From Candidatus Riflebacteria bacterium HGW-Riflebacteria-1 (GTDB lineage Bacteria > Muiribacteriota > Ozemobacteria > Ozemobacterales > Ozemobacteraceae), in contig PGYB01000009.1 in NCBI GenBank assembly GCA_002839445.1, forward strand, positions 124,001-188,000: a stretch of DNA of 64,000 nt. Reading direction: 5' to 3'. The notes beneath the pieces were generated by a model that made no database searches, was not told where the DNA came from, and saw only the letters and a program-made list of their open reading frames with translations. A program made the position numbers and the translations under genes. Below, piece by piece: positions 8,842-17,300 of the stretch (its first letter is position 1; each line of letters begins with the position of its first letter).

Positions 8842-9743
8842 GCAGCAGCGACAACAACTTTGTGCATGCGCTGCAGAGCATATCTGCTCGCGTCGACAAG
8901 GCGCTCGATGCATGGCTGCCCGCGCCAAGCCCGGCAACGTCTGGTCGGCTCAATGAAGCCGTCAGATATAGTGCCATGGCCGGTGGCAAGCGCATACGGC
9001 CCGCCCTTTGTCTGCTGGTTGCCGAGAGTCGCGGCGTTGAAAGTGAGGCCGCCCTGCGCGCCGGTTGCGCTTTTGAGCTGATTCATGCTTATTCGCTGAT
9101 TCACGATGATCTGCCGGCTATGGATGACGATGATTACCGGCGCGGCAAGCCGACAAATCACAAGGTTTTTGGCGAAGGCACCGCGATACTGGCGGGTGAC
9201 AGCCTGCTGACGCTCGCTTTTGAGTGGCTGACTGAGCTGGCACAATACGGCGTCGCAGCTGAAAAGAACATCGCCATTGTTCGCCTCGCGGCGCAGGCTG
9301 CCGGTTACGCTGGCATGGTCGGTGGACAGATGCTCGATATGACATTTGAGCGCCGCGAAACCGATATTGCTACTCTTGAGACGATACACCGCCAGAAAAC
9401 CGGGGCTTTGATCAAGGCGCCGATGCAGACAGGGGCTATTCTCGCTGACTATCAGCCTGCAGAATACTGCATAATTGAGGCTTTTGCCGCGAAGATCGGA
9501 CTTCTTTTTCAGATTAAAGACGATCTTCTCGATGTCGAGGGCGACCAGAAAGAACTTGGCAAGCAGACTGGCCGCGATGCCAGTCTCGGCAAGACGACCT
9601 TTCCGGGGCTGCTTGGCCTGCCGGGTGCCCGCGATTACGCGCAGAAAACGCTTGCCGAAGCGCACAGCTTGCTGCAGCAGCTTTCTCAACCAGTGCCCCT
9701 GCTCGCTGACATGGCTGACTATATTTACTTAAGGCAGAAATGA
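8838..9743 (+). CDS. ispA: Short-chain polyprenyl diphosphate synthase (FPP/GGPP type)
   Basis: This enzyme condenses IPP with allylic diphosphates to form farnesyl or geranylgeranyl diphosphate. The 301-residue protein has the all-helical prenyltransferase signatures: GGKRIRP (49-55), first Asp-rich motif DDLPAMDDDD (90-99) with RRGKPTNH after it, GQMLDMTFE, and second Asp-rich motif FQIKDDLLDVEGD. The two residues between the Asp pairs in the first motif place it in the bacterial type II FPP group. The product length is not certain. It starts within the last codons of xseB and is followed by ispD after nine bases. Confidence 0.95.
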   Translation: MSSSDNNFVHALQSISARVDKALDAWLPAPSPATSGRLNEAVRYSAMAGGKRIRPALCLLVAESRGVESEAALRAGCAFELIHAYSLIHDDLPAMDDDDYRRGKPTNHKVFGEGTAILAGDSLLTLAFEWLTELAQYGVAAEKNIAIVRLAAQAAGYAGMVGGQMLDMTFERRETDIATLETIHRQKTGALIKAPMQTGAILADYQPAEYCIIEAFAAKIGLLFQIKDDLLDVEGDQKELGKQTGRDASLGKTTFPGLLGLPGARDYAQKTLAEAHSLLQQLSQPVPLLADMADYIYLRQK

Positions 9744-9752
9744 GATCTCGGC

Positions 9753-10469
9753 ATGCTCAATAACACCAGAGTCACTGCATTAGTAGTGGCGGGCGGCATG
9801 GGGACCCGCATGAATTCAGTGGTTCCCAAACAGTTCGTCGAGCTGGGCGGGCGACCGGTGGTGCAGTGGAGCCTCGAATGCTTTGCCAGCCTGGATCTGG
9901 TTGACGAAATAATACTGGTGTTGCCAGCTGATCGCATCGAAGAGGGCCGTGCACTGTTGCGCGGGTTTGTTGCTGGTCGGCCTTTTAACATTATTGCCGG
10001 CGGGGAACGCCGCCAGGATTCGGTTATGAACGGGTTGCGCGCGGTGACAGCTGGCGGCTGGGTAATGGTGCATGATGCGGCCCGACCCGGCATGACCCCC
10101 GAACTTGCCAGGGCAGCTCTGCTGAAAGCAGAAACCTGTGGCAACGCCGTTTGTGCTGTGCCTTCACAAGACACCCTGGTTAAAGCTGCCGGCGGCAAAA
10201 TGGCAGAACATCTTGATCGTCGCGAAGTTTTCAGGCTGCAGACACCGCAGATATTTCGCTGCGATCAGCTTCTGCAGGCACTCGAATACGCTGTCGCCAA
10301 CGACCTTGCTATTACCGACGAGTCGAGTATAATGGCAAAACTGGGTCATGAAATTTTTCTGGCCGAAGGCTCAGAGCAGAACAACAAGATTACCGGCCCG
10401 CAGGATTTAGAAATTCTCGCAGCTCTTCTCACCAAGAACATAACACAGCAGACACAGGTAAAAAAATGA
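9753..10469 (+). CDS. ispD: 2-C-methyl-D-erythritol 4-phosphate cytidylyltransferase
   Basis: IspD couples CTP to MEP in the non-mevalonate isoprenoid pathway. The 238-residue protein has the nucleotidyltransferase start LVVAGGMGTRMNS with PKQF shortly after, then GGERRQDSVMNGL, VMVHDAARPG and LQTPQIFRCDQL, all standard IspD motifs. The end (about 200-238) gives ITDESSIMAKLG and the expected C-terminal helix. The stop overlaps the ispE start by ATGA. This order (ispD, ispE, dxr, ispF directly after ispA) gathers four consecutive or near-consecutive pathway steps. Confidence 0.96.
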   Translation: MLNNTRVTALVVAGGMGTRMNSVVPKQFVELGGRPVVQWSLECFASLDLVDEIILVLPADRIEEGRALLRGFVAGRPFNIIAGGERRQDSVMNGLRAVTAGGWVMVHDAARPGMTPELARAALLKAETCGNAVCAVPSQDTLVKAAGGKMAEHLDRREVFRLQTPQIFRCDQLLQALEYAVANDLAITDESSIMAKLGHEIFLAEGSEQNNKITGPQDLEILAALLTKNITQQTQVKK

Positions 10470-11344
10470 AGAAAACCTTGATATTACAGGCCCCAGCCAA
10501 GATCAACATCGCCTTATGGGTTAAGCATAAGCGGCCAGACGGTTATCACGAGCTGGCAAGCATCATGCAGACGATTTCGCTGGCTGATACCATAACTCTT
10601 AAGGAAATTGGCGAGCCGGGCATCAGAATTTTCTGCGATAATCCAGATGTGCCGCTTGATGGCACTAATCTCGTGCACCGCGCTGCAACAGTTTTTCTCG
10701 ACCGCTTTTCGATAGAACCGCGCCTGGCAATTAACATTGACAAGAAAATTCCGGTGGCGGCCGGCCTGGCCGGTGGCAGCACCGATGCGGCCGCTGTGCT
10801 TACCGGCCTTGCGCGTCTTTATGACAAGGCGGTTACTGTTCCCGATATCATGAACATGGCAACCAGTATTGGTTCTGATGTGCCATTTGTCGTGCATGGT
10901 GGCCTGGCGCTTGCCGAAGGCCGCGGCGAAATACTCAGTTTCTATGAGCCACCAAAGCCACCGCTTGTCGTAGTAATCGCTGTGCCGACTGGTGTCAGTG
11001 TTTCGACGCGCTGGGCCTACGAAAATTATCATTCTGGCAACAATCAGGCCAAAGAGAAAGCGTTCGGCGAGGTTTTGCAGGCGTATCGGCGCCGCGATAT
11101 CGAAGCGCTCAAGGCTCTCGTATTCAATGATCTCGAATCGGTAACCCTGCACCGTCATCCAGAAGTGCTCAAAATCAAGGAATTGCTGAACTCTACCGGA
11201 GAGGGCGTTGCGATGATGTCGGGAAGCGGGCCGTCAGTGTTCGCGCTTTTCACTGATCGCAGGCGCGCCATGAATGCCGTCAAAAATCTCGACGGCATGG
11301 CGGTAAATGTCTTTATCGAGCACATTACCCGAAAGAACACCTGA
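10466..11344 (+). CDS. ispE: 4-diphosphocytidyl-2-C-methyl-D-erythritol kinase
   Basis: IspE phosphorylates CDP-ME at the 2-position. The 292-residue GHMP kinase opens with APAKINIALWV, has the ATP-binding loop PVAAGLAGGSTDAAAVL (about 95-111), SDVPFVVHGGLALAEGRGE and the C-terminal MSGSGPSVFALF glycine motif. The catalytic Asp lies in STDAA, as usual. It is coupled to ispD by a four-base overlap and followed by dxr after 11 bases. Confidence 0.95.
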   Translation: MKKTLILQAPAKINIALWVKHKRPDGYHELASIMQTISLADTITLKEIGEPGIRIFCDNPDVPLDGTNLVHRAATVFLDRFSIEPRLAINIDKKIPVAAGLAGGSTDAAAVLTGLARLYDKAVTVPDIMNMATSIGSDVPFVVHGGLALAEGRGEILSFYEPPKPPLVVVIAVPTGVSVSTRWAYENYHSGNNQAKEKAFGEVLQAYRRRDIEALKALVFNDLESVTLHRHPEVLKIKELLNSTGEGVAMMSGSGPSVFALFTDRRRAMNAVKNLDGMAVNVFIEHITRKNT

Positions 11345-11355
11345 GGCTCAAAGAG

Positions 11356-12516
11356 ATGAAAAACATTGCGATTCTTGGTGCCACTGGTTCGATAGGCTGC
11401 AGCACTCTTGAGGTTGTTCGTAACAACCCCGATCGATTGAGTGTGCGAGCGTTAACCGGCGGCAAAAACTGGCAGTTGCTCGCGAAACAGGCACTGGAGT
11501 GTCATCCAGACCTGGTGGTTATTGCCGACAAGAGCGCTTATGGTGATCTCAAAAATGCACTTTCCGGCAGCCAGATAAGAGTTGAAGCCGGTGACGAAGC
11601 GATTGTCGCGGCAGTCGAAGTGCAGCCGCTTGACGCAGTGGTCGCGGCCATTGTCGGCTCGGCCGGCCTGAGCCCGGTAATGGCTGCAATAGACAAGGGG
11701 CTGCAGATATGCCTTGCCAACAAAGAAACCCTGGTTGTCGGCGGAAGTCTGGTCATGCAGGCGGTAAAGCGCGCCGGCGTCGATCTGCTGCCGGTTGACA
11801 GCGAACACTCGGCGATTTTTCAATGTCTGCAGAGTGCGCAAACAAATCCGCTGCATAAAATCATAATAACCGCTTCAGGTGGGCCTTTCCGCCAATTCAG
11901 CAGCGGGCAGCTGGCCGCGGTTACTCCTGAACAGGCGCTCAAACACCCGAACTGGGACATGGGCGGCAAGATCACCATAGATTCTTCAACCCTGATGAAT
12001 AAAGGCCTTGAGGTTATCGAGGCGCACTGGCTGTTTAACGCAGCTTACGACAACATCGAGGTTGTTGTGCACCCGCAGTCGATTATCCACAGTCTTGTGG
12101 AATTTTCTGACGGCTCGGTGATAGCACAGCTTGGCTGGCCCGATATGAAATTGCCGATTCAGTATGCCCTGAGCTGGCCAACGCGCTGGTCGCCGCCATT
12201 GCCACCTCTCGATCTGGCGAAAGTTGCCAGCATGACCTTCGAGCCGCCCGATACGACGCGGTTTCCCTGCCTGGCTTACGCCTATGAGGCTGGTCGCGCT
12301 GGTGGCATCATGCCGTGCGTGCTCAACGCCGCCAACGAGATCGCTGTCGCGGCTTTTCTCAGACGGCAGATCGGCTTTATGAGCATACCTGCCATTATCA
12401 GAAAAACCATGGATTCATTCAGCAACAAGCAGGTAACAACTGTCGGGCAGTTGCTGGAAGTTGACGCGCAGGCTCGCGAAACTGCCACATCTCTGCTGTC
12501 GGCCGAGGTGGCCTGA
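11356..12516 (+). CDS. dxr: 1-deoxy-D-xylulose 5-phosphate reductoisomerase
   Basis: Dxr (IspC) converts DXP to MEP with NADPH, the committed step of the pathway. The 386-residue protein has the NADPH-binding motif GATGSIG at residues 8-14, LANKETLVVGG, the metal/substrate site VDSEHSAIFQCL, ASGGPFR, and a helical C-terminal domain. The length matches the family. No dxs is present in the window, so the first pathway enzyme must be elsewhere. The stop and the ispF start share one base (TGATG). Confidence 0.96.
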   Translation: MKNIAILGATGSIGCSTLEVVRNNPDRLSVRALTGGKNWQLLAKQALECHPDLVVIADKSAYGDLKNALSGSQIRVEAGDEAIVAAVEVQPLDAVVAAIVGSAGLSPVMAAIDKGLQICLANKETLVVGGSLVMQAVKRAGVDLLPVDSEHSAIFQCLQSAQTNPLHKIIITASGGPFRQFSSGQLAAVTPEQALKHPNWDMGGKITIDSSTLMNKGLEVIEAHWLFNAAYDNIEVVVHPQSIIHSLVEFSDGSVIAQLGWPDMKLPIQYALSWPTRWSPPLPPLDLAKVASMTFEPPDTTRFPCLAYAYEAGRAGGIMPCVLNAANEIAVAAFLRRQIGFMSIPAIIRKTMDSFSNKQVTTVGQLLEVDAQARETATSLLSAEVA

Positions 12517-12998
12517 TGCAACAGTTCAGAATTGGCATGGGGCACGATATTCACGCGCTGGTCGAAGGGCGCGCACTTTGGCTTGGTGGTGTAAAGATTC
12601 CGTTTGAGCTTGGCCTGCAAGGTCACTCTGACGCAGATGCGCTGATTCACGCAATAATGGATGCCATGCTGGGCGCGCTGGCGCTCGGCGACATCGGCCA
12701 GCTTTTTCCTGACACAGATCCTGCCTTTAAAGGCATTGCATCACTCAAACTGCTGGAAGTCGTGCGCGCAAAAGTTGCCGAAGCTGGTTACCGCATTGGT
12801 AATCTCGACTGCATGATTCACTGCGAAGTCCCCAAAATTGCACCGCATCGCGCCGCGATTATTAATACGCTGGCAGGTGCGCTGCGGTTAGAACAGAATC
12901 AGGTATCGCTAAAGGCTGGTACCAACGAGGGTTTCGACGCAATAGGAAAAAGGCAGGCAATTGCCTGCCACGCGATTGTGCTTCTGGTAAAAGATTAG
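12516..12998 (+). CDS. ispF: 2-C-methyl-D-erythritol 2,4-cyclodiphosphate synthase
   Basis: IspF forms the cyclic diphosphate MEcPP. The 160-residue protein has the zinc ligands in GMGHDIHALVEG (D11, H13) and the trimer/active-site helices in GHSDADALIHAIMDAMLGA and GDIGQLFPDTD. The C-terminal NEGFDAIGKRQAIACHAI carries the CDP-binding end. It is the last gene of the plus-strand operon and converges with the pilin-like gene after four bases. No intrinsic terminator was seen. A perfect 18-bp palindrome at 12952-12969 lies within its last codons. Confidence 0.96.
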   Translation: MQQFRIGMGHDIHALVEGRALWLGGVKIPFELGLQGHSDADALIHAIMDAMLGALALGDIGQLFPDTDPAFKGIASLKLLEVVRAKVAEAGYRIGNLDCMIHCEVPKIAPHRAAIINTLAGALRLEQNQVSLKAGTNEGFDAIGKRQAIACHAIVLLVKD

Positions 12999-13002
12999 GC
13001 GG

Positions 13003-13995
13003 CTACCATGCTGGTGGCGCTCCGGGGGGGCGTGGCGGTTCGACTCCAGAAGGAGTATGACCTGGCACTGCTATCCAGTTTATGTGCGAAAAGCCGCTGG
13101 TGCCGCTGCGTTTGATTTCAAAAAAGTCTCCCTGCAGCCCGAGAACTTCGACTGCTGCGCCTGGCGGGATAGTGCTGACGACTGTGCCCCAGGGCTCGGA
13201 CCGGATCATCAGGTTAGAATCACATATGCTGCGGCCTTCTGCTGGCAGATCAAGCCGGTCTACCGGTTCGACATCTTTTGCAAGGTCGGCAAGAGCTTCA
13301 GACGCTTTTTCTTTAGGCTGATTCGAAGGTTGTGTGCCAAGAACCGGAGCTGATGGCCTCAGCTGACTATCGCCTTTGATCTGGCTAACGTTGACTCCTG
13401 TTGGTAAGGCGCCGAGTTTGCTGATAACTGCTCCGAGGGTTGGCTCAATTTTGAGGTTTTTGGCGATTTCTGCGGCTTCAGTACGGTTGTCGTCGGCATT
13501 TTTCAGCTTATCATCGACCATCTTGTCGACTTCAGACTTCTTTGCCGGCTCAAACAGGTCGGGGGAATACTCACCAAAGGCAACGGTAAAGGTGAGTCTG
13601 GTGAAATCAAGCATGTTGGGTATGTATTTCTGGCGCCAGTAAAAAAGATTTTTGTTATTGCCAAGAGTTGTACGGATTTTTACATTAAATGTGTATTTGT
13701 CTGTTTCGTAGTCTTCGATACAGACGTCATAAACGCCGCCAAAAAGCTTCTGGTTATATCTGTAGACGGGCTTGCCTTTAAAGAAGCGCTCGCTCCACTG
13801 TTTTTCGCGCAGCTCGCTCAGCACTTCGACATTAACCGAGTAGGCAAGATTCAGCGCGTGCTGATAATTATTAAGATGTTGCAACTGATCATGATGTGAC
13901 GACTGCAGCTGTACCAGCGTCATGGTAAAGAACCCTATCGAAAGGGTCGCCATGAGTATGAGAGGAAATATATAGCCCGCATTTTTTGATCTCAT
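13003..13995 (-). CDS. PilX-like membrane protein with C-terminal SH3 domain
   Basis: The 330-residue protein starts with a short basic leader and a hydrophobic segment (about 8-29, GYIFPLILMATLSIGFFTMT), then a helical region, as in PilX-like minor pilins. The strict GFxxxE prepilin signature is absent. The middle is low-complexity and charged. The C-terminus (about 255-315) reads NLMIRSEPWGTVVSTIPPG and GFSHINWIAVPG, a bacterial SH3 domain related to those in the secreted hydrolase at 48488. The tail is proline-rich. It is the last gene of a three-gene set with two prepilin-like genes. A role as a minor pilin with a wall- or ligand-binding head is inferred. Confidence 0.7.
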   Translation of the reverse strand: MRSKNAGYIFPLILMATLSIGFFTMTLVQLQSSHHDQLQHLNNYQHALNLAYSVNVEVLSELREKQWSERFFKGKPVYRYNQKLFGGVYDVCIEDYETDKYTFNVKIRTTLGNNKNLFYWRQKYIPNMLDFTRLTFTVAFGEYSPDLFEPAKKSEVDKMVDDKLKNADDNRTEAAEIAKNLKIEPTLGAVISKLGALPTGVNVSQIKGDSQLRPSAPVLGTQPSNQPKEKASEALADLAKDVEPVDRLDLPAEGRSICDSNLMIRSEPWGTVVSTIPPGAAVEVLGLQGDFFEIKRSGTSGFSHINWIAVPGHTPSGVEPPRPPGAPPAW

Positions 13996-14021
13996 AAATT
14001 TAACCTCTATCCTTAGAGCCT

Positions 14022-15812
14022 TTATGGCGCTACATAGCCAAGATACCTTCCTGAACTCAAATTGATCATCTCTGCGAGTGTCATCTCGCGCACTCCGTCA
14101 AACGAAGCGGCAGAACCGGTTGATATTACCAGAGGTTCGCCGTTTTCATTGGTTCTGCCAGTTGCAATAAAAATGTGCCCGTAAGGGTAGCTGGAAGAAG
14201 CGTCGGTGAACATTATCGCTCCGGCGGGAGGACGGCCAGTGGTAAGGATTTTGCCGCCGCGTTTCATGGCGTTGTATGCCTCTATGGCCGATTCAGCCAG
14301 CAATTCTTCTTTGCTCCGGTTATAAGCCGCGTTGACAAAGGCCAGGCACCAGTCGTTCCAGGCGGTTGGGTCGTCGCAGATTTTTTTGCCGTTGTTTACG
14401 TTGAGTCCTTTGCCGCTGCCGCCATTCAATTGATCCTGGGCCCAGGTCACGGCGCCAACCGCGGTGCCGTTGCCGCTAGGTTGACCGATCACTGTAAGGT
14501 CTGGGTCAGGTACACCGGGGTCTGGGTCAGGAAGCTTCGTTTGCAGTGAAGATATTTCGGCGAAAAGCTGATAGACCAGGTCACAGACAAAATAACGTTC
14601 TTTGATCTGGTTATTCTGGACAAATTTTCTTTCCTGGGCGGCGAGGCGCATTATTGAAGGGTCTTTATCAGCAAAAAACTTTTCAAGTTCTGCGAGAAGC
14701 CGAGAATACTCGGCGCGAATGATGCTGCGTGGGTCGCCGCTGACAAAAACACCTTCGCAGAAATCTACGCTTACCATCATCAGGCGGTGCATGCTCAGAC
14801 ACTTTTCGATCATCAGGCGCTGGTGTCGCAGCGAAGTTGAACTTTTCATCTGTTCGCGGTATCTGCTGGCCGCTTCGTTTACCGATATGAGAAAAATCTG
14901 GCGCAGTTTGTCGACGGCGTGGCCGGCCCGTTTGATAAATACCTGTAGTCGCGTTCTGGTACGAAGATCCATTGAGTCTATTTTGTCGAGATCTCGGTTA
15001 AGGCGCTCTACTTCTGGTTTTAGATAGAGTGATAGATCGAGAATGTCGCGGGCAATATTAAAATAAATATCAGTAGCCTGGTGATATTTGGCTGAGTTCG
15101 GCGCGTGTGGCTCGGCAGCGAGCTTCTCGGCCGTCTCGAATGACTGGGTGAAGGGTTTGTCGGCGAGCAGACTTGACACCGAAAAGTAGATTCTTCCGGT
15201 TGACAGCGCTACTTCGCGTGCCGTCGGTGAACTGATTATCGTGCCCAGATTCTTGTTCTTCTGCTCAAAGAATCTTTCGACAAGTTTCTTTTCGAGTTTG
15301 GCTTCTGGAAAGGCAAACGTTGAATGAGGTTCTTTGACCAGCACGCTGCCAGGAAAATTGCACATAAAGTTAAACTTGCCGGCGCCGGTGGTGGCTTTCC
15401 AGGAGAAGGCGGTATCAAGTTTAAAATGCTGTTTAGCAGCTTTTTCAGAATTTATGTCGAGCATGAAATCTTTAGAGAACATGCTGTAAAGATGCGGGTA
15501 TTGTTCGTCGGTGATCTCGGGGGTTTTGAAAAAAACCGTCTGACCATCGGTAACTGGCGTGCTGAAGTTGAGGTTCTTTCCGTCATCATCAACAAGACCG
15601 AGTGCCTCGATTCCGTACAAGTTGATGTCGGTTTCCTGAAAGCATGACTCAACAACTTTGGCCGCCATTATCGAAGCAATGAAATGCTCAGAATAAAATT
15701 CGTTTTTCTTGCGCGAAGACTGCATTGACTGCATATAGATTATCAGAACGCCGCTTAAAATGAGCATGCCGATCATGATTTCGAGGAGGGTGAAGGCTTT
15801 GCGTCTTTTCAT
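14022..15812 (-). CDS. Prepilin-like protein fused to a CHAP-like hydrolase domain
   Basis: The 596-residue protein begins KRRKAFTLLEIMIG, a type IV prepilin signal with predicted cleavage between A6 and F7 and the E+5 residue at E11, followed by a hydrophobic helix to about 27. A long, mostly helical region (about 35-420) carries no recognised domain. After a proline-rich linker (DPDPGVPDPD) comes a CHAP/NlpC-like module: TWAQDQLNG, NDWCLAFVNAAYN (candidate nucleophile C489), GAIMF and YPYGHIFIATG (candidate His546). CHAP domains cleave peptidoglycan amide bonds. Mounting one on a pilin-like anchor is unusual. Its stop is 26 bases before the SH3/PilX-like gene, and its start overlaps the upstream prepilin gene by four bases. 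Confidence 0.8.
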   Translation of the reverse strand: MKRRKAFTLLEIMIGMLILSGVLIIYMQSMQSSRKKNEFYSEHFIASIMAAKVVESCFQETDINLYGIEALGLVDDDGKNLNFSTPVTDGQTVFFKTPEITDEQYPHLYSMFSKDFMLDINSEKAAKQHFKLDTAFSWKATTGAGKFNFMCNFPGSVLVKEPHSTFAFPEAKLEKKLVERFFEQKNKNLGTIISSPTAREVALSTGRIYFSVSSLLADKPFTQSFETAEKLAAEPHAPNSAKYHQATDIYFNIARDILDLSLYLKPEVERLNRDLDKIDSMDLRTRTRLQVFIKRAGHAVDKLRQIFLISVNEAASRYREQMKSSTSLRHQRLMIEKCLSMHRLMMVSVDFCEGVFVSGDPRSIIRAEYSRLLAELEKFFADKDPSIMRLAAQERKFVQNNQIKERYFVCDLVYQLFAEISSLQTKLPDPDPGVPDPDLTVIGQPSGNGTAVGAVTWAQDQLNGGSGKGLNVNNGKKICDDPTAWNDWCLAFVNAAYNRSKEELLAESAIEAYNAMKRGGKILTTGRPPAGAIMFTDASSSYPYGHIFIATGRTNENGEPLVISTGSAASFDGVREMTLAEMINLSSGRYLGYVAP

Positions 15813-16399
15813 TTTACATCCCCCGAGTTCATCAGTGAACCCTCGGTAATCGTCTGATAACTTTTGCCAGCTCTTTTGAAAGCGAAACTGATGGTCAGAG
15901 ACCTGGCGTTGGCAAGCCGAAAGCTTACATCGCTTATGTCAGAGCACAACAGGTTGAGGTTGTCCGGATTATGGACCGGCGATGACAGATCAAAGCTTTT
16001 TGTTTCTGCTTTGTAGCTGTACAGGTCATAGATGTCTTCTTTTTCTTCTTTGCTGAGCGCTTTGTTGAGAACGGGAAATATCGCGACCGTATTGTTCTCA
16101 AAATCATTGAAGACAAGTATCGAAGATTGTTCAGAGAGATCAGGGACAATAAACTCGGTACCCTGGCGTATTTGCCGCAGAACTTTGTTCACCCCGGTCA
16201 CGATGGTACTCTGCATCTGCAGTCCCTCGATAAGAGACGTCTGCGCGCGATTGGACTGAAAGTAGAACCTGAAAACCATGACTGACAACAATGACACCAG
16301 CCCGACGACGACAGAAATTTCCACGAGAGTAAAACCTCTTCGTGCTGTGCCAGTCTCGCATCTGTTGCACATAGAGCAGGTAGACAAAAACTTTTTCAT
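15809..16399 (-). CDS. Type IV prepilin-like (minor pseudopilin) protein
   Basis: The 196-residue protein has an N-terminal leader of 22 residues ending in RRG, then FTLVEISVVVGLVSLLSVMV, a textbook type III signal (G22/F23 cleavage, E27 at +5). The globular part (about 55-196) is short and contains no assigned domain. The GspJ/PilW group of minor pseudopilins is a plausible relative. It starts the minus-strand three-gene set and overlaps the pilin-CHAP gene by four bases, so the two are probably co-translated. Processing would need the prepilin peptidase, which is not in this window. Confidence 0.8.
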   Translation of the reverse strand: MKKFLSTCSMCNRCETGTARRGFTLVEISVVVGLVSLLSVMVFRFYFQSNRAQTSLIEGLQMQSTIVTGVNKVLRQIRQGTEFIVPDLSEQSSILVFNDFENNTVAIFPVLNKALSKEEKEDIYDLYSYKAETKSFDLSSPVHNPDNLNLLCSDISDVSFRLANARSLTISFAFKRAGKSYQTITEGSLMNSGDVK

Positions 16400-16615
16400 T
16401 GTTCGTCTCTATCTCAATTATATTGATTTCTATGAGGGAGCGCTATTATCAGATTCCCAGACACAATCCTCTCTCTACAGTATACTCCCCAAAACCAAAA
16501 AAGTTTTAAAAAATAGGGAATATGTTGTGTGACAGGCAACGGTATGACGAATCCTGTTTTGAGTAAAGTCCTCATGAATAGACAAATAGATTATTACTGT
16601 ATGCAATTCGGCAAA

Positions 16616-16644
16616 TTGCTTTAAGAAGATTTATCTGCTAGTAT
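16616..16644 (+). promoter_or_regulatory. Candidate sigma70-type promoter for the gene at 16661
   Basis: TTGCTT (16616-16621) and TAGTAT (16639-16644) are separated by exactly 17 bases and lie 16 bp before the ATG at 16661, with GAGGGA as ribosome-binding site. The hexamers match the consensus only partly, so this is a prediction from spacing and position. The rest of the 261-bp divergent gap (16400-16660) should also contain the promoter of the minus-strand pilin set. Confidence 0.45.
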
Positions 16645-16660
16645 CAGTGAGGGAAAAATA

Positions 16661-17179
16661 ATGCGAGCGGATAAAAGAACTTCTAATCTTTTCATAGCGG
16701 GCGGCTATTGTCTGGTCGCCATTATAATTCTACTCAATTATCTTGGTCAGACCAATGTTAAAGATAAGATCATGACCAAACCCGAAGCCTTAGACGTCTC
16801 TGGCGTTGACGACAGCGTAATTGCCCGTCAGCTCAAAGAAGAGAAGCGGGTTAACCTCGAAATGCGCGAAATGCTCACCCGACTGCAGGGTGCTATCTCT
16901 GACCCGCAGCGTGGTGTTGTGCAGCCGCTGGTTAAGTCTGCCCAGTCAGCCGCTGGCAAATACGATATCCCTGATATAAATTACGATCTGCTCGACAATA
17001 ACAGGCCGCGCACTAACCCGTTTATCCCGGGAAAAAATCCTTTCGCAGCCCCCACTAGAAAAGAGTCTGCCCCCAATGTCGCCAACAAGGGCATAGAGTC
17101 GACTCTGCGCAGCGATCCGCGTTTGCCATTCGTTATAAGTGGCGCCAGCTCAAGATCAGGATTTTCCGCTAATTTTTGA
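16661..17179 (+). CDS. Uncharacterised single-pass membrane protein
   Basis: The 172-residue protein has a basic N-terminus, one membrane helix (about 11-27, LFIAGGYCLVAIIILL), a short charged coiled region (about 55-80, rich in K, E and R) and a long Pro/Asn-rich part including NPFIPGKNPFAAP. A small inner-membrane anchor with a periplasmic proline-rich arm is reminiscent of PilP/GspC-type assembly proteins, but I see no diagnostic motif. It is divergently transcribed from the pilin-like operon, which is the only contextual hint for a pilus role. Confidence 0.7.
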   Translation: MRADKRTSNLFIAGGYCLVAIIILLNYLGQTNVKDKIMTKPEALDVSGVDDSVIARQLKEEKRVNLEMREMLTRLQGAISDPQRGVVQPLVKSAQSAAGKYDIPDINYDLLDNNRPRTNPFIPGKNPFAAPTRKESAPNVANKGIESTLRSDPRLPFVISGASSRSGFSANF

Positions 17180-17300
17180 AACTGGCCCTCTGTCAACATC
17201 GAATGAATAGTTTCGCCTGTAAAAAGAAAAGATGCAAAATTGCTTTTACAAAAATGTTAACAAGGGCGTAGGCAGGTTTTTTGCACACGAGGTGCTTATG

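Noticed and set aside
8706..9689. A 327-codon open frame on the minus strand through ispA
   Set aside because: It lies wholly inside ispA and xseB and has no family signature or ribosome-binding site. The long frame comes from GC-rich codon use on the other strand.
10514..11158. A 214-codon minus-strand frame across ispE
   Set aside because: Antisense shadow of ispE with no recognisable protein features.
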